A DNA stretch of 64,000 nt from Bacillus sp. ISL-55. Its GTDB lineage: Bacteria; Bacillota; Bacilli; Bacillales; Cytobacillaceae. This document shows positions 1 to 7,716 of this stretch, piece after piece. The position numbers and the translations under genes are program-made. Each line of letters begins with the position of its first letter. Position 1 is the first letter of the stretch. The stretch covers positions 31,224 to 95,223 of the forward strand of contig NZ_JAGGQU010000011.1 of assembly GCF_018613155.1 (NCBI RefSeq). The letters are read 5' to 3'. The notes under the pieces were generated by a model. The model was not told where the DNA came from, ran no database searches, and saw nothing but the letters and a program-made list of their open reading frames with translations.

Positions 1-490
1 CCGTACCTTCGTGGACCATTTCTAGCTTGGTCCAAACTGCTGGATCCTCGTTTGCTTCAAGCTTATTGCCTGTCTTCGGATGTTCCGGCAGGTAAAAGTT
101 ATGTTCACTCTCAGTTTTAGGCTTGAAGTATTCTGTATCATTCTTTGGAAAGATTCCTTTGACCAATTTTTTGGTACCGACCAGTTCCATCTCTTTCCCT
201 ATCATTTTATAAACTGGATAGGATATTTTTTGCGTGAGGAATGGGGTGATTTCACTTGAGTCAATGCTGCCAAAATCCTCCTGCAAATTCGGCTGTGTCC
301 AGTCCATCGCCACCAGGCTGTTAAAAAGATGCTTTTTATCGAGACCCAGGGAATGATAGCTGATCGAGACCACCATCATATACAGCCAAAAGAAAAACAG
401 CGTGGCTGCGATGATCCTGATTATCTTCATTGTCAACGTGAATCGATATTTCAAAAGGATTTTCTTTTCCTTATCCTTAGTCCATTCCAT
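1..490 (-). CDS. anti-sigma factor (Sigma_reg_N type), partial
   Basis: The reading frame starts at ATG 490 and stays open to the window edge, so the C-terminus is missing. It begins MEWTKDKEKKILLKYRF and has one membrane segment at about residues 21-42 (IIRIIAATLFFFWLYMMVV), followed by an extracytoplasmic stretch. This matches the N-terminal pattern of membrane anti-sigma factors with a sigma-factor-regulator domain. The start overlaps the last 14 bases of the ECF sigma gene, which implies translational coupling and that it holds that sigma factor at the membrane. The family assignment is from remembered sequence pattern. Confidence 0.72.
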   Translation of the reverse strand, partial: MEWTKDKEKKILLKYRFTLTMKIIRIIAATLFFFWLYMMVVSISYHSLGLDKKHLFNSLVAMDWTQPNLQEDFGSIDSSEITPFLTQKISYPVYKMIGKEMELVGTKKLVKGIFPKNDTEYFKPKTESEHNFYLPEHPKTGNKLEANEDPAVWTKLEMVHEGT

Positions 491-1022
491 GTTCATCGTC
501 CTTCCATCCTTGTTTTTCCGCTATTTGCGCAAGTCTTTTCCGCGCCCGGTGAAGCGTCACCTTCACCTGATTTTCTGACAGCTCGAGCGCTTCCTCTATT
601 TCCTGATAGCTGAACATCTCGACCTCACGCAGGTACAGGATCGATCGATACTGCTCCGGCAAGTAAGTCATCAACTGCTGCAGGTCGTCGGAGGTCTCTG
701 CCTGGATCGCCTCATCCTCCGGAAGCCCATATGGACTCGCAATTTCATCCTTCGCAAACAAATAATCCGCAAACGGGACCCATTTCCTGCGCTGTCGCCT
801 CCGCCATTCATCCAGATACGCATTGCGGGCCACCTTGAAAAGCCAGGCCCTCACATCCTCATTCTGGTAAAAAGAAAGCGAAATCGTCGCGCGGACAAAC
901 GTTTCCTGCACCAAATCCTCCGCCAGCTGATGCGAGCCCGAAAGCTTCAGCAGAAAATAATAAAGGGGCTTCGTGTACCTTCTATATAAATTGTCGAGTT
1001 CATTCCTTCTGCCGTCATCCAT
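477..1022 (-). CDS. ECF RNA polymerase sigma factor
   Basis: A sigma-70 family factor of the extracytoplasmic-function group, about 181 residues. Region 2 contains LAEDLVQETFVRA and the DNA-melting/-10 part (VRAWLFKVARNAYLDEWRRRQRRK). Region 4 contains YRSILYLREVEMFSYQEIEEALELSENQVKVTLHRARKRL, the -35 reading helix. I chose ATG 1022 rather than ATG 1037 because GAGGGG lies 7 bases upstream of it. The anti-sigma gene follows with overlap. An ECF-type promoter lies just upstream, so it probably transcribes its own operon. It resembles SigM/SigX-type factors, but I cannot name the ortholog. Confidence 0.9.
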   Translation of the reverse strand: MDDGRRNELDNLYRRYTKPLYYFLLKLSGSHQLAEDLVQETFVRATISLSFYQNEDVRAWLFKVARNAYLDEWRRRQRRKWVPFADYLFAKDEIASPYGLPEDEAIQAETSDDLQQLMTYLPEQYRSILYLREVEMFSYQEIEEALELSENQVKVTLHRARKRLAQIAEKQGWKDDEHGMD

Positions 1023-1055
1023 ACTACTGCCCCTCATTTTTAAAATCTCATAACT

Positions 1056-1083
1056 AAAACGATGAACTATGTAAAATGTTACA
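1056..1083 (-). promoter_or_regulatory. ECF-type autoregulatory promoter
   Basis: On the minus strand TGTAAC (1078-1083) and CGTT (1058-1061) are separated by exactly 16 bases. This matches the Bacillus ECF promoter pattern (TGAAAC-N16-CGTC-like) and sits directly before the sigma gene. Autoregulation is inferred. Confidence 0.6.
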
Positions 1084-1199
1084 CTCTATAGGAAAAGTTT
1101 TGTATAAAAGTTTCAAAAACACTATTTTCACGTTGAATGGCTTTCCTTTTTCGAAGTATGGTACATTATTATAGGAACTAAAGGAAGGGAGTTTTTTCA

Positions 1200-1544
1200 A
1201 TGACAGAACAGAACAATGCTTTACCGCCAAAAACGTGTGAGATTGAGCGTCTGATCACAATGGAAGACGATATCAATAAGGTACTTGAAGGCAAGAAAAC
1301 AGCGACTCGCCGTAATGGCCGTTATGCCGATGTAGGTGAGATCATGGAGTTAAATGGCAAGAAATTCGTTGTCGACAATGTTTATTCCCAGTCACTTGGA
1401 GAATTGACAGATGCTGATGCTCAGCGCGAAGGCTTTGAAAATGTCGAGGAGTACAAGCAATCGATTTTGTCTTATCACCCTGGGATGCCTTGGCTTCCGC
1501 AAATGCGTGTCTGGGTTCACGAATTCAGTCCTGTTGCAGAATAA
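1200..1544 (+). CDS. ASCH domain protein
   Basis: A 114-residue soluble protein. The segment DINKVLEGKKTATRRNGRYADVGEIMELNGKKFVVDNVYSQSLGELTDADAQREGF is typical of the ASCH fold (beta-barrel related to PUA), with the GKKTATRR signature. ASCH proteins are thought to bind RNA or modified nucleosides; some are amidohydrolases. AAGGAAGGGAG lies upstream of the ATG. The next membrane-protein gene starts 3 bases after its stop, so the two are probably co-transcribed. The specific substrate is unknown. Confidence 0.8.
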   Translation: MTEQNNALPPKTCEIERLITMEDDINKVLEGKKTATRRNGRYADVGEIMELNGKKFVVDNVYSQSLGELTDADAQREGFENVEEYKQSILSYHPGMPWLPQMRVWVHEFSPVAE

Positions 1545-1547
1545 AAA

Positions 1548-1988
1548 ATGGACTTAGTTTATCGAGCCATTATTTATCTTCACGTTGCAAGCGTGATTGC
1601 ATCAATTGGGCCATTCTTCATTTTGATGCCCATTGTAAAAAAACTGCCTGATGCTGTGGGGAAAGAATTGGAGGCACACTTAGCTTTGTTGAAGTCAGTC
1701 GTGCGGCTGTCAAAGCACGCCGGCCATGTGCTGATTGGAACAGGAGTGCTACTCGTAATCCTCGGCCCATGGACATGGAAAACGCCGTGGATTGTTGGGA
1801 CTTTGGCGCTGTTGTTTGCCTCCCTGTTCTTCCTCGCGAGGGCATTTTCGCCAACGCTACGTAAGTTTGCCGAAGAAGGCGCTAATAAAATAGAACTCTC
1901 CGCAAAATTGAATCGCACCATCTGGACCTACATCATCTTATTGATGTCGATGCTCTGGTTCATGGTCGTGAAGCCGAATTTGTGGTGA
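1548..1988 (+). CDS. four-TM membrane protein (DUF2269/CopD-like)
   Basis: A 146-residue integral membrane protein with four predicted helices: about residues 4-28, 57-76, 80-101 and 122-142. A conserved-looking His occurs in helix 1 (YLHVASVIASIGPFF) and another just before helix 2 (SKHAGHVL), a layout seen in DUF2269/CopD-like families. It begins 3 bases after the ASCH gene with little ribosome binding signal, so translation is probably coupled. No function can be assigned. Confidence 0.7.
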   Translation: MDLVYRAIIYLHVASVIASIGPFFILMPIVKKLPDAVGKELEAHLALLKSVVRLSKHAGHVLIGTGVLLVILGPWTWKTPWIVGTLALLFASLFFLARAFSPTLRKFAEEGANKIELSAKLNRTIWTYIILLMSMLWFMVVKPNLW

Positions 1989-2047
1989 ATTTTGATGAAA
2001 CCCGGGCAGCGTTGTCCGGGCTTTTAAGATTGACGGGATGGATGACT

Positions 2048-2184
2048 TGGTCGATATAATTCGGAATGTGGTCGATATATTCGGAAATGTGGTCGATATA
2101 ATTCAAAATCCGCCAATAAAATCAAAAATGTGGTCGATATATTTTATTTTTCGCCAATAAAATAATATATGTGGTTGATATGTT
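2048..2184. repeat. ~20.5-bp periodic array, TGGTCGATAT / CGCCAATAAA cores
   Basis: TGGTCG(ATAT) cores begin at 2048, 2069, 2090 and 2131, with a variant (TGGTTGATAT) at 2172. CGCCAATAAAAT cores begin at 2111 and 2152 and fill the gaps, so successive cores are 20-21 bases apart throughout. It lies between the convergent ends of the membrane-protein gene and the isochorismatase-like gene. No coding potential is apparent. Confidence 0.8.
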
Positions 2185-2217
2185 TTGATTTATGCAACTT
2201 CAGTACGAAGACCTACT

Positions 2218-2790
2218 TCATTTTACAAGAATCCCCTCTTTTAAAAGGGATTCAGTATCAATAATTACCGCAAATTCTTCATTCAGATTCGCCATCGTCA
2301 TCGCATGAATCAACCCTGCTTCGTAGACTTCTCCATTAATCCCTTTCCGGTCAAATGTTGCTGTCGCATCAGTAATGAGGATCGGATTAAACCCATAATT
2401 GCCAGCCATGCGTGTTGTCGTTTCAACACAGTGGTTCGTCGTCAATCCCGTAATGACAATATGCTCACTATTCATATCCACAAGGATTTGATGCAAATCA
2501 GTCCCGATGAAAGCACTGTTCACAGATTTAGTAATTACAATTTCCTCCTCCAGCGGCTGGATAAAGTCCATGAACTCAATGTCCTCTTTCTTTTCACTAA
2601 AAAAGAAGGAACTCTTATTTTCAGAGATATGCCGCACGAAGATAATCGGCCGCCCCATTTCCCGCCAATGCCAGATCAGTTTATCAAGGTTTTCTTCCGC
2701 ATTGAGATTGTTCCTGTTCCCCCAGGCCGGGTTAAAAAAAGCCTTCTGTACATCAATCACAATCAGCGGATCATTTTTCGTTAATCTCAT
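2218..2790 (-). CDS. isochorismatase-family cysteine hydrolase
   Basis: About 190 residues. The family's catalytic triad is visible (numbered from the upstream ATG 2796): Asp15 in VIDVQKAF, Lys90 in VITKSVNSAF and Cys123 in TTNHCVETT. Members hydrolyse isochorismate, nicotinamide or related amides; the substrate cannot be told from sequence. ATG 2790 is preferred over ATG 2796 because AAGGGG is then 9 rather than 3 bases away. It is monocistronic and divergent from the Lrp-type regulator at 2981, which might control it (inference). Confidence 0.88.
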   Translation of the reverse strand: MRLTKNDPLIVIDVQKAFFNPAWGNRNNLNAEENLDKLIWHWREMGRPIIFVRHISENKSSFFFSEKKEDIEFMDFIQPLEEEIVITKSVNSAFIGTDLHQILVDMNSEHIVITGLTTNHCVETTTRMAGNYGFNPILITDATATFDRKGINGEVYEAGLIHAMTMANLNEEFAVIIDTESLLKEGILVK

Positions 2791-2980
2791 ATCCATCAGC
2801 CCCTTATCATTTATAAGGTAATTTTAATAATAAAAGGATATAATTTACATAAAGTTTCTTCGTTATTTAAGATCATTTCCTTTAAAATTTACTACATTTA
2901 TGTCATCTTTCCTTAAAAACATAAATCAGGTATCTAAATAGAAATTCTCTTACTTAAAAAACATTAAACGGGGTGTCTGT

Positions 2981-3403
2981 ATGGACCAGGTGGATAAAAA
3001 TATCCTTCACCATCTTCAGGATGACGGCAGGATTTCGATGACTGAATTAGGAAGGCGTGTGGGGTTATCCGTCCCTGCGGTGAAGGAGCGAGTAAAACGA
3101 CTGGAGGAAAATGGAACGATTCTTGGATATCGTGCTATTCTCAATCCCAAAAAAGTGAACAAGCAAGTGCTGGCTTTTATCCTGTTTGATTCAAAGCGCT
3201 GCAAGGAATTCCGCGAATTCTGCATTGAGCATCCAATGGTCGTCGAATGCCACAGGCTAGCTGGGCAATATAGCTATCTAGTAAAAATCCTTGCAGGTTC
3301 AGTAGAAAACCTTGAGGAGTTCATCGATGAATCAATGGCATATGGACATCCTTCAACTTTGATCAACTTGTCTTCACCTGTGGAATTCAAACATATTACA
3401 TAA
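2981..3403 (+). CDS. Lrp/AsnC family transcriptional regulator
   Basis: A 140-residue protein. An N-terminal winged helix-turn-helix spans roughly residues 1-60 (DKNILHHLQDDGRISMTELGRRVGLSVPAVKERVKRLEENGTILGY). The C-terminal ligand-sensing RAM domain starts near residue 65. These regulators respond to amino acids as oligomers. It is transcribed away from the isochorismatase-like gene across a 190-base AT-rich region that probably holds both promoters. Confidence 0.92.
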   Translation: MDQVDKNILHHLQDDGRISMTELGRRVGLSVPAVKERVKRLEENGTILGYRAILNPKKVNKQVLAFILFDSKRCKEFREFCIEHPMVVECHRLAGQYSYLVKILAGSVENLEEFIDESMAYGHPSTLINLSSPVEFKHIT

Positions 3404-3407
3404 AAAT

Positions 3408-3436
3408 AAGGCTGCCTTCTGATTAATGGCAGCCTT
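3408..3436 (-). terminator. hairpin terminator between convergent genes
   Basis: AAGGCTGCC (3408-3416) and GGCAGCCTT (3428-3436) form a 9-bp stem. On the minus strand it is followed by ATTTTTA, so it best serves the SRPBCC gene, but it may also stop the Lrp transcript. Confidence 0.75.
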
Positions 3437-3440
3437 GGGA

Positions 3441-3902
3441 TCATTTCTTCGCTTCCTGCAGTGCTTCTTTTTCCACCAGATCCATAAAATCGGCGACGAC
3501 TTTTTTGTTATTCTTTTCTCCGCCCAATTTCAGCAAGGTCTTGCCCAGGAAGTTAAGTCCAGTATTCTGACCTTGATAGATAAACCTGGTTTCATCCTCC
3601 CCGACCTTGACCAGCGTGAACGCTGCTTCAACCTGAAATGCTTTTGCCAGCGTGAATCCGATTTTGTTGTGTTTTTTATCAGGAGTGTTTTCGTACTCAA
3701 GGTCTTCAACTATGTACGTTTCGATTCGCTTTCCTTCTTTATATTTCTGCTCGTACTTCGAGCCGACGACTCCTTCTTTCTTTTCGATTACCTTGTTCTC
3801 CACCACATTCGGCATGATTCGCTGGATGTTCTCCAGCTGAAACAATGTCCAGATCGTTTCGATATTGACCGGAATGATCCGCTCTTCGTGCCACTTAATC
3901 AT
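3441..3902 (-). CDS. SRPBCC (START-like) domain protein
   Basis: About 153 residues beginning MIKWHEERIIPVNIETIWTLFQLENIQRIMPNVVE, the pattern of helix-grip SRPBCC/polyketide-cyclase proteins that bind hydrophobic ligands. The start at 3902 is chosen because its ATG sits inside the 3' end of the MerR gene (an 8-base overlap). A longer frame back to 3938 would run deeper into that gene. The pair forms a small operon. The ligand is unknown. Confidence 0.82.
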   Translation of the reverse strand: MIKWHEERIIPVNIETIWTLFQLENIQRIMPNVVENKVIEKKEGVVGSKYEQKYKEGKRIETYIVEDLEYENTPDKKHNKIGFTLAKAFQVEAAFTLVKVGEDETRFIYQGQNTGLNFLGKTLLKLGGEKNNKKVVADFMDLVEKEALQEAKK

Positions 3903-4245
3903 CTTCTTCGCCCTCCACCCCAAATTCGAAGAAATCATCCATTTCTTCTATGAGTTTATTTAACTCCTGCACCTGATTCACGAGTCCCTGTCTCTTTTTC
4001 AATAATATCTGTTCCAGATTTTCAAACGATTCATCGTTCACCACGGTCAACATTTCCTGGATGGTAAAATTAAATCGTCTTAGATGCACCAATAACCTTG
4101 CCACCAAATACGATCCGTTGTCATAATAACGATACTTATTATTTGGATCGATGAATACAGGCTCGAGCAGCTTGATCTCCGCATAATACCTGAGCGTCTC
4201 CTTGCTGAGCCCCGTCATTTTGGAAAATTCGCTTACCTTGTACAT
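3895..4245 (-). CDS. MerR family transcriptional regulator
   Basis: A 116-residue protein. Residues 1-70 hold the MerR winged helix (MYKVSEFSKMTGLSKETLRYYAEIKLLEP...YRYYDNGS). A dimerisation coiled coil and an acidic C-terminal tail (EFGVEGEEDD) follow. No cysteine metal site is present, so it probably senses an organic ligand or stress. It is the first gene of a two-gene operon with the SRPBCC protein. Confidence 0.9.
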   Translation of the reverse strand: MYKVSEFSKMTGLSKETLRYYAEIKLLEPVFIDPNNKYRYYDNGSYLVARLLVHLRRFNFTIQEMLTVVNDESFENLEQILLKKRQGLVNQVQELNKLIEEMDDFFEFGVEGEEDD

Positions 4246-4265
4246 TGCGGCCCCCTTATAGAAAC

Positions 4266-4297
4266 ATCTTAAACTATGTAGCGCACCACAGTGTCAA
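4266..4297 (-). promoter_or_regulatory. MerR-type promoter with 20-bp spacer
   Basis: On the minus strand TTGACA (4292-4297) and TAAGAT (4266-4271) are separated by 20 bases. The spacer is longer than usual and contains a partial dyad (GTGGTGCGCTAC). Overlong spacers are characteristic of MerR-controlled promoters. The assignment is inferred from position before the merR gene. Confidence 0.5.
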
Positions 4298-4305
4298 ATA
4301 TTTTA

Positions 4306-4341
4306 TAAAAAAAAGCCGATGCATGAGTTCATACACCGGCT
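4306..4341 (-). terminator. terminator of the ars operon
   Basis: A 13-bp stem (AGCCGGTGTATGA paired with TCATGCATCGGCT, two G-U pairs) with a 1-2 base loop is followed on the minus strand by eight T. It lies just after the stop of the selenoprotein gene, ending the ars operon. Confidence 0.88.
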
Positions 4342-4348
4342 CTGTCTT

Positions 4349-4627
4349 CTAACAGCAATCTCTCTCATTCCCAGACAAAACGAACCCGTTTCCCTGCTGG
4401 TCAAAATCGAGCGTCGATTCCTTTGCTTCGATTTCGATTGATGGGTCGATTGCTACTCTGATTCCATTTGATTCAATTACTTCATCATCTGATTCCGGCT
4501 CATCCAGAGCCAGGCCTAATTTTGGGCTACCTCAACTGATGCCGGCAAAAAACACACGGATGCCGGTTGCATTTTGCTCCTGCAGCAGCTGTTTTAGGCT
4601 GTCACGAGCTTGATCGGTGATTTTCAA
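4349..4627 (-). CDS. HesB-like selenoprotein (in-frame TGA = Sec32)
   Basis: A 92-residue HesB/IscA-like protein read from TTG 4627 to TAG 4349. AGGAGG at 4636-4641 sits 8 bases upstream of the start. Codon 32 (4532-4534) is TGA and falls exactly where HesB/IscA proteins carry their first conserved Cys (FFAGIS-U-GSPKLGLAL). The frame continues for 60 sensible codons, including SNGIRVAIDP and a C-terminal NERDCC. A SECIS-like hairpin follows the TGA. Families of HesB-like proteins in which this Cys is Sec are established (TIGRFAM HesB-related selenoprotein, from memory). The protein probably binds or delivers an Fe-S cluster or metal. It is the last gene of the ars operon, 17 bases after the phosphatase. 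Without recoding it would be a 31-residue fragment. The alternative is a nonsense mutation of a Cys codon (TGC/TGT). Confidence 0.87.
4495..4534 (-). promoter_or_regulatory. bacterial SECIS element with the Sec UGA
   Basis: On the minus strand the UGA (4532-4534) is followed, within the coding frame, by CTGGCTC (4507-4513), loop TGGAT (4502-4506) and GAGCCGG (4495-4501). The stem is 7 bp including one G-U pair. The apical loop has GG near its 5' side, about 26 bases after the UGA. This agrees with the known bacterial SECIS layout: a short loop with a conserved G, roughly 16-37 nt downstream. It would bind SelB and direct Sec insertion. Confidence 0.78.
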
Positions 4628-4644
4628 AAAAACTTCCTCCTATC

Positions 4645-5067
4645 CTATGCGCCAGGGAATAATCTTCCGAGCGCTGCTTTCATTTCGGGATTCACATTGA
4701 TGACACTGCGGATTCCCTTTGCTTTTGCTTCTGCTTCCTCGATGTTGTCTGCTTCGCCAAGCTTCAGCAAGGTTCCAATCGCGACGGTGCCTGTTCTGTT
4801 TTTTCCGCCAGAGCAGTGGAAATAAACATTTTTCCCGGATTCGTATGCGTTGATTACCTCGTCAATGGCTTGCTGGACAGACTCATCCTGGTTCTCAGCA
4901 TTGTCGACGATTGGCTGATGCTTCCGATTATAATCATAGTCGCCTTCTGCGTTTTCTGCACGCAAATCATACACAACATCGATTTTTTCCTTCTTCAGCA
5001 ATTCAGGAATGGCGTCTGCTCCGCCAATGTAAATTCGATTTGGGATTAATTCCTGGTATTCACTCAT
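4645..5067 (-). CDS. dual-specificity/tyrosine phosphatase-family protein
   Basis: A 140-residue protein with the Cys-based phosphatase P-loop HCSGGKNRTG at residues 84-93 (Cys85, Arg91), fitting HCx2Gx2RTG, and VYDLRAE near residue 35. It lies between arsA (16 bases upstream) and the selenoprotein gene. GAAAGGTGG precedes the ATG. Phosphatase folds are one origin of arsenate reductases, so it could act on arsenate or arseno-esters, but the sequence does not prove this. The alternative is a signalling or housekeeping phosphatase carried by the operon. Confidence 0.82.
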   Translation of the reverse strand: MSEYQELIPNRIYIGGADAIPELLKKEKIDVVYDLRAENAEGDYDYNRKHQPIVDNAENQDESVQQAIDEVINAYESGKNVYFHCSGGKNRTGTVAIGTLLKLGEADNIEEAEAKAKGIRSVINVNPEMKAALGRLFPGA

Positions 5068-5082
5068 CTATGAATCCACCTT

Positions 5083-6855
5083 TCAATGATTAATCAAGTC
5101 CTTCATTTTATCGTACCCAATTTTTTCTTCGGGCTGCCATGGAACAATGCTTGTCCTCTCGGCGATCTCTTCACTGACTCGCTTAATCCAGACTTTTTCA
5201 GCATCGGCTCTGCTCTGAAGAATCGGGTCTGTCGTTTGCTGTGCGTACAGGCTTTGATTGATCACCCACCATACCGGCTCAATCGACGCCCGTTTTAAAT
5301 CATCGCGCAGCCGCGTCGCTTCAAGAACAGGCGTGGCTTCTGGCAGGGTAACGATGACCACGCTTGTTTCCTCAGGGTTACGCAATTTTGGCAATAAATT
5401 CTGGACGCTCTCAGAAACGTTACCCGTCGAGCGGGAGATTTCTTTATGGTACGATTCAGCAGAGTTCAGCAGCAATAATGTATGTCCAGTTGGCGCTGTA
5501 TCGATGACAACAATCTCGTCCTTCGACTTCTCCACGATATCGGCAAATGCCTGGAATACGGCAATTTCTTCTGTACATGGCGAATTCAGATCTTCCTCCA
5601 GATAAGCTAGGGCATCCTCGTCTAACTGCTCCTTATTTTGAGACAGAACTGTTTCTTTGTAAGCCTGTACTTCCTTTTTCGGATCCAGGCGGCTGATGCT
5701 CAGGTTATTGTGGGCATCCTTCTGCTGGAATGTATACTCAAGATGTGCAGCTGGATCAGTTGTTGTCAAATGGACCTTCAAGCCTTTTTCCGCCAGTCCA
5801 ACAGCAATTGCTGAAGCCATCGTCGTCTTGCCGACTCCGCCCTTCCCCAGCGTAAAAATGATCCTCATATCCTTTTCGGCAAAATCATCAATGAGTTCCT
5901 GCAAAGAATGCAATTTTGCCTCAGACAATTCCACTTCGCTTCTCTCAGCAGAATACGTCGCAGGCTTGAACATCCTGCGCAGATTGTCCACCCCGGTCAA
6001 TGAAAAAGGAACAAAAGGCACTGAGAACATTCCGACCTGCTTCAAAGATTGCGGCAGATCCACCAGCGCTTTCCGCTGCCGGTCATAGAATGCTTTTGAA
6101 ATAGGATCTTCTTGTACGTGACTCTGCAAAAGCCCATTGATGATGACTACCTGATTTTCCATGCCGATTTCCTTCAGCTCAGCTGAGGCCCTTTCTGCTT
6201 CAAGCATAGAAGAAGGTTCCGGCCTTGCAACAAGAATCAGTGTCGTCATGTTTGGATCTGACAATGCTTTTACCGTGGAAGTATAAAGCTGCTTCTTTTC
6301 TCCAAGCCCAGATAACGGTCCGAGGCAGGATGCGCCATGAGTGCTTTCCTCTAAAAAGCTGCTCCACGCGGTCGGCAGCTGCAGGAGCCTGAGAGTATGG
6401 CCAGTCGGGGCCGTATCGAACAAGATATGGTCATACTGACTGATCAAATCCTGGTTTGTGAGCAAATTGGAGAACTCATCAAAAGCGGCGATTTCCACTG
6501 TGCATGCTCCGGAAAGCTGCTCTTCCATCGTCGCGACGACACTTTCCGGCAGTGCACTTCGATAAGGAGAAATCACTTTTTCCCGGTACTGCCTTGCAGA
6601 TTCCTCGGGATCGATATTGCAGGCTGATAGATTCGGAACAGATGGAACCTCGACTGGCTCATTGCCGATTTCAATATCAAATACATCCTGCAGATTCGAT
6701 GCCGGATCTGTACTGACAATCAGTACCTTCTTACCTGTATCCGCCAGCGCAACCGCTGTTGCACATGCAGTGGATGTCTTTCCCACTCCGCCTTTTCCGG
6801 TAAAAAAGAGATAAGGGGTGTTGACTACATATTTCGGATGGAAAGTTTGAAACAT
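5083..6855 (-). CDS. arsA: arsenical pump-driving ATPase ArsA
   Basis: A 590-residue duplicated ATPase that energises arsenite efflux through ArsB. Each half has a deviant Walker A: GKGGVGKTS at residues 20-28 and GKGGVGKTT near 335. Each half also has the DTAPTGHTL signal-transduction motif. Cysteines suited to trivalent arsenic occur in LSGACTVEIAAF and SCLGPLSG of the first half and in NSPCTEEIAVF of the second, matching the three metalloid-binding cysteines known in plasmid R773 ArsA. AGGAAGGAGA precedes the ATG. arsD is immediately upstream, as expected for the chaperone-ATPase pair. Confidence 0.97.
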   Translation of the reverse strand: MFQTFHPKYVVNTPYLFFTGKGGVGKTSTACATAVALADTGKKVLIVSTDPASNLQDVFDIEIGNEPVEVPSVPNLSACNIDPEESARQYREKVISPYRSALPESVVATMEEQLSGACTVEIAAFDEFSNLLTNQDLISQYDHILFDTAPTGHTLRLLQLPTAWSSFLEESTHGASCLGPLSGLGEKKQLYTSTVKALSDPNMTTLILVARPEPSSMLEAERASAELKEIGMENQVVIINGLLQSHVQEDPISKAFYDRQRKALVDLPQSLKQVGMFSVPFVPFSLTGVDNLRRMFKPATYSAERSEVELSEAKLHSLQELIDDFAEKDMRIIFTLGKGGVGKTTMASAIAVGLAEKGLKVHLTTTDPAAHLEYTFQQKDAHNNLSISRLDPKKEVQAYKETVLSQNKEQLDEDALAYLEEDLNSPCTEEIAVFQAFADIVEKSKDEIVVIDTAPTGHTLLLLNSAESYHKEISRSTGNVSESVQNLLPKLRNPEETSVVIVTLPEATPVLEATRLRDDLKRASIEPVWWVINQSLYAQQTTDPILQSRADAEKVWIKRVSEEIAERTSIVPWQPEEKIGYDKMKDLINH

Positions 6856-6869
6856 GGCTATTCTCCTTC

Positions 6870-7217
6870 CTAAAGCAGCGTTTTGCGCGGTTTTTCAGGG
6901 GTCAGGTCTTGGACATCCACGCCAAGCCAGCTAGCAAATTCTTCATTAGAAGGGTAGCTGCCTATCTTTTCGACCTTTCCGTCCACCATTACAAGCGGCA
7001 GTGCTTCTGGTCCTTTTTCATGCAATACCTTGTTCACTTCTTTATGTTCAACAAATGCGGCTGGATCATTGGCAAGATTAAAGCGGCTGATTGGAAAGCC
7101 TTTTTTCTCCAGGATAAAAATGGCGGAGGCTACCCTAGTTAATTCCGGATCCACATTAGGTCCGCAGACGCCTGTAGGACAGCATAGTGCCGGGTCAAAG
7201 ATTTTAATTGTCTTCAT
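6870..7217 (-). CDS. arsD: arsenite metallochaperone ArsD
   Basis: A 115-residue protein that hands As(III) to ArsA. From the start at 7217 (AAGGAGG 9 bases upstream) the metal-binding cysteines are Cys12, Cys13 and Cys18 (ALCCPTGVC), the same spacing as characterised ArsD. The C-terminal vicinal Cys pairs of the R773 protein are absent (it ends LTPEKPRKTLL), as in many short ArsD proteins. A frame opens upstream at 7247 but has no good ribosome binding site. It lies 14 bases before arsA. Confidence 0.95.
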   Translation of the reverse strand: MKTIKIFDPALCCPTGVCGPNVDPELTRVASAIFILEKKGFPISRFNLANDPAAFVEHKEVNKVLHEKGPEALPLVMVDGKVEKIGSYPSNEEFASWLGVDVQDLTPEKPRKTLL

Positions 7218-7274
7218 CGCTCTTCTCCTCCTTAGAACAACAGCCAAGAGTTTCCCCTTGGCTGTTGTTTTTGT

Positions 7275-7697
7275 TTATTTTCCAGTCTCAGCAAACGTCT
7301 TGATGCGGTCGCTGATTTGGTCACGCACGCGTTGGAACACGGCCCACTTTTCTTCTTCTGTTCCTTCAGCTTTTGCCGGGTCGTCAAAGCCCCAGTGCTC
7401 GCGTCTTACATGGGGAGGTGTCATCGGGCAGTGCTCATCTGCATGGCCGCAAAGTGTGACAACTAAGTCAGCATTGTTCAGGATTTCCCGATCAATCACA
7501 TCTGAAGTCTGGTTCGTGATATCGATATCCACTTCCTTCATTGCTTTTACAGCATTAGGATTCAAACCGTGCGCTTCAAGCCCCGCACTCTTCACTTCCC
7601 ACTCGTCTCCAAGATATTTTTTTGCCCATCCTTCAGCCATTTGGCTTCTGCAAGAGTTTCCAGTACATAAGAAGTAGATTGTTTTTTTGTTTGACAT
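7275..7697 (-). CDS. arsC: thioredoxin-coupled arsenate reductase ArsC
   Basis: A 140-residue arsenate reductase of the low-molecular-weight phosphatase fold. The P-loop CTGNSCRS starts at Cys11. The relay cysteines Cys83 and Cys90 lie in [10 protein letters not shown], the triad used by the Bacillus/Staphylococcus enzymes recycled by thioredoxin. It reduces cytoplasmic As(V) to As(III) for ArsB-ArsA export. AAGGGAG precedes the ATG, and arsB is just upstream. Confidence 0.97.
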   Translation of the reverse strand: MSNKKTIYFLCTGNSCRSQMAEGWAKKYLGDEWEVKSAGLEAHGLNPNAVKAMKEVDIDITNQTSDVIDREILNNADLVVTLCGHADEHCPMTPPHVRREHWGFDDPAKAEGTEEEKWAVFQRVRDQISDRIKTFAETGK

Positions 7698-7716
7698 TTA
7701 GATTCGCTCCCTTGTT

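Noticed and set aside
4349..4627. HesB gene as a plain pseudogene with a nonsense codon
   Set aside because: The stop is exactly at the family Cys/Sec position, the rest of the frame is intact with a good start site, and a SECIS-like hairpin follows. A random nonsense mutation would not explain these together.
4645..5067. Second arsenate reductase
   Set aside because: The phosphatase loop HCSGGKNRTG fits dual-specificity phosphatases. Acr2-type arsenate reductases have a different loop and fold, so only a possible arsenic link by context is claimed.
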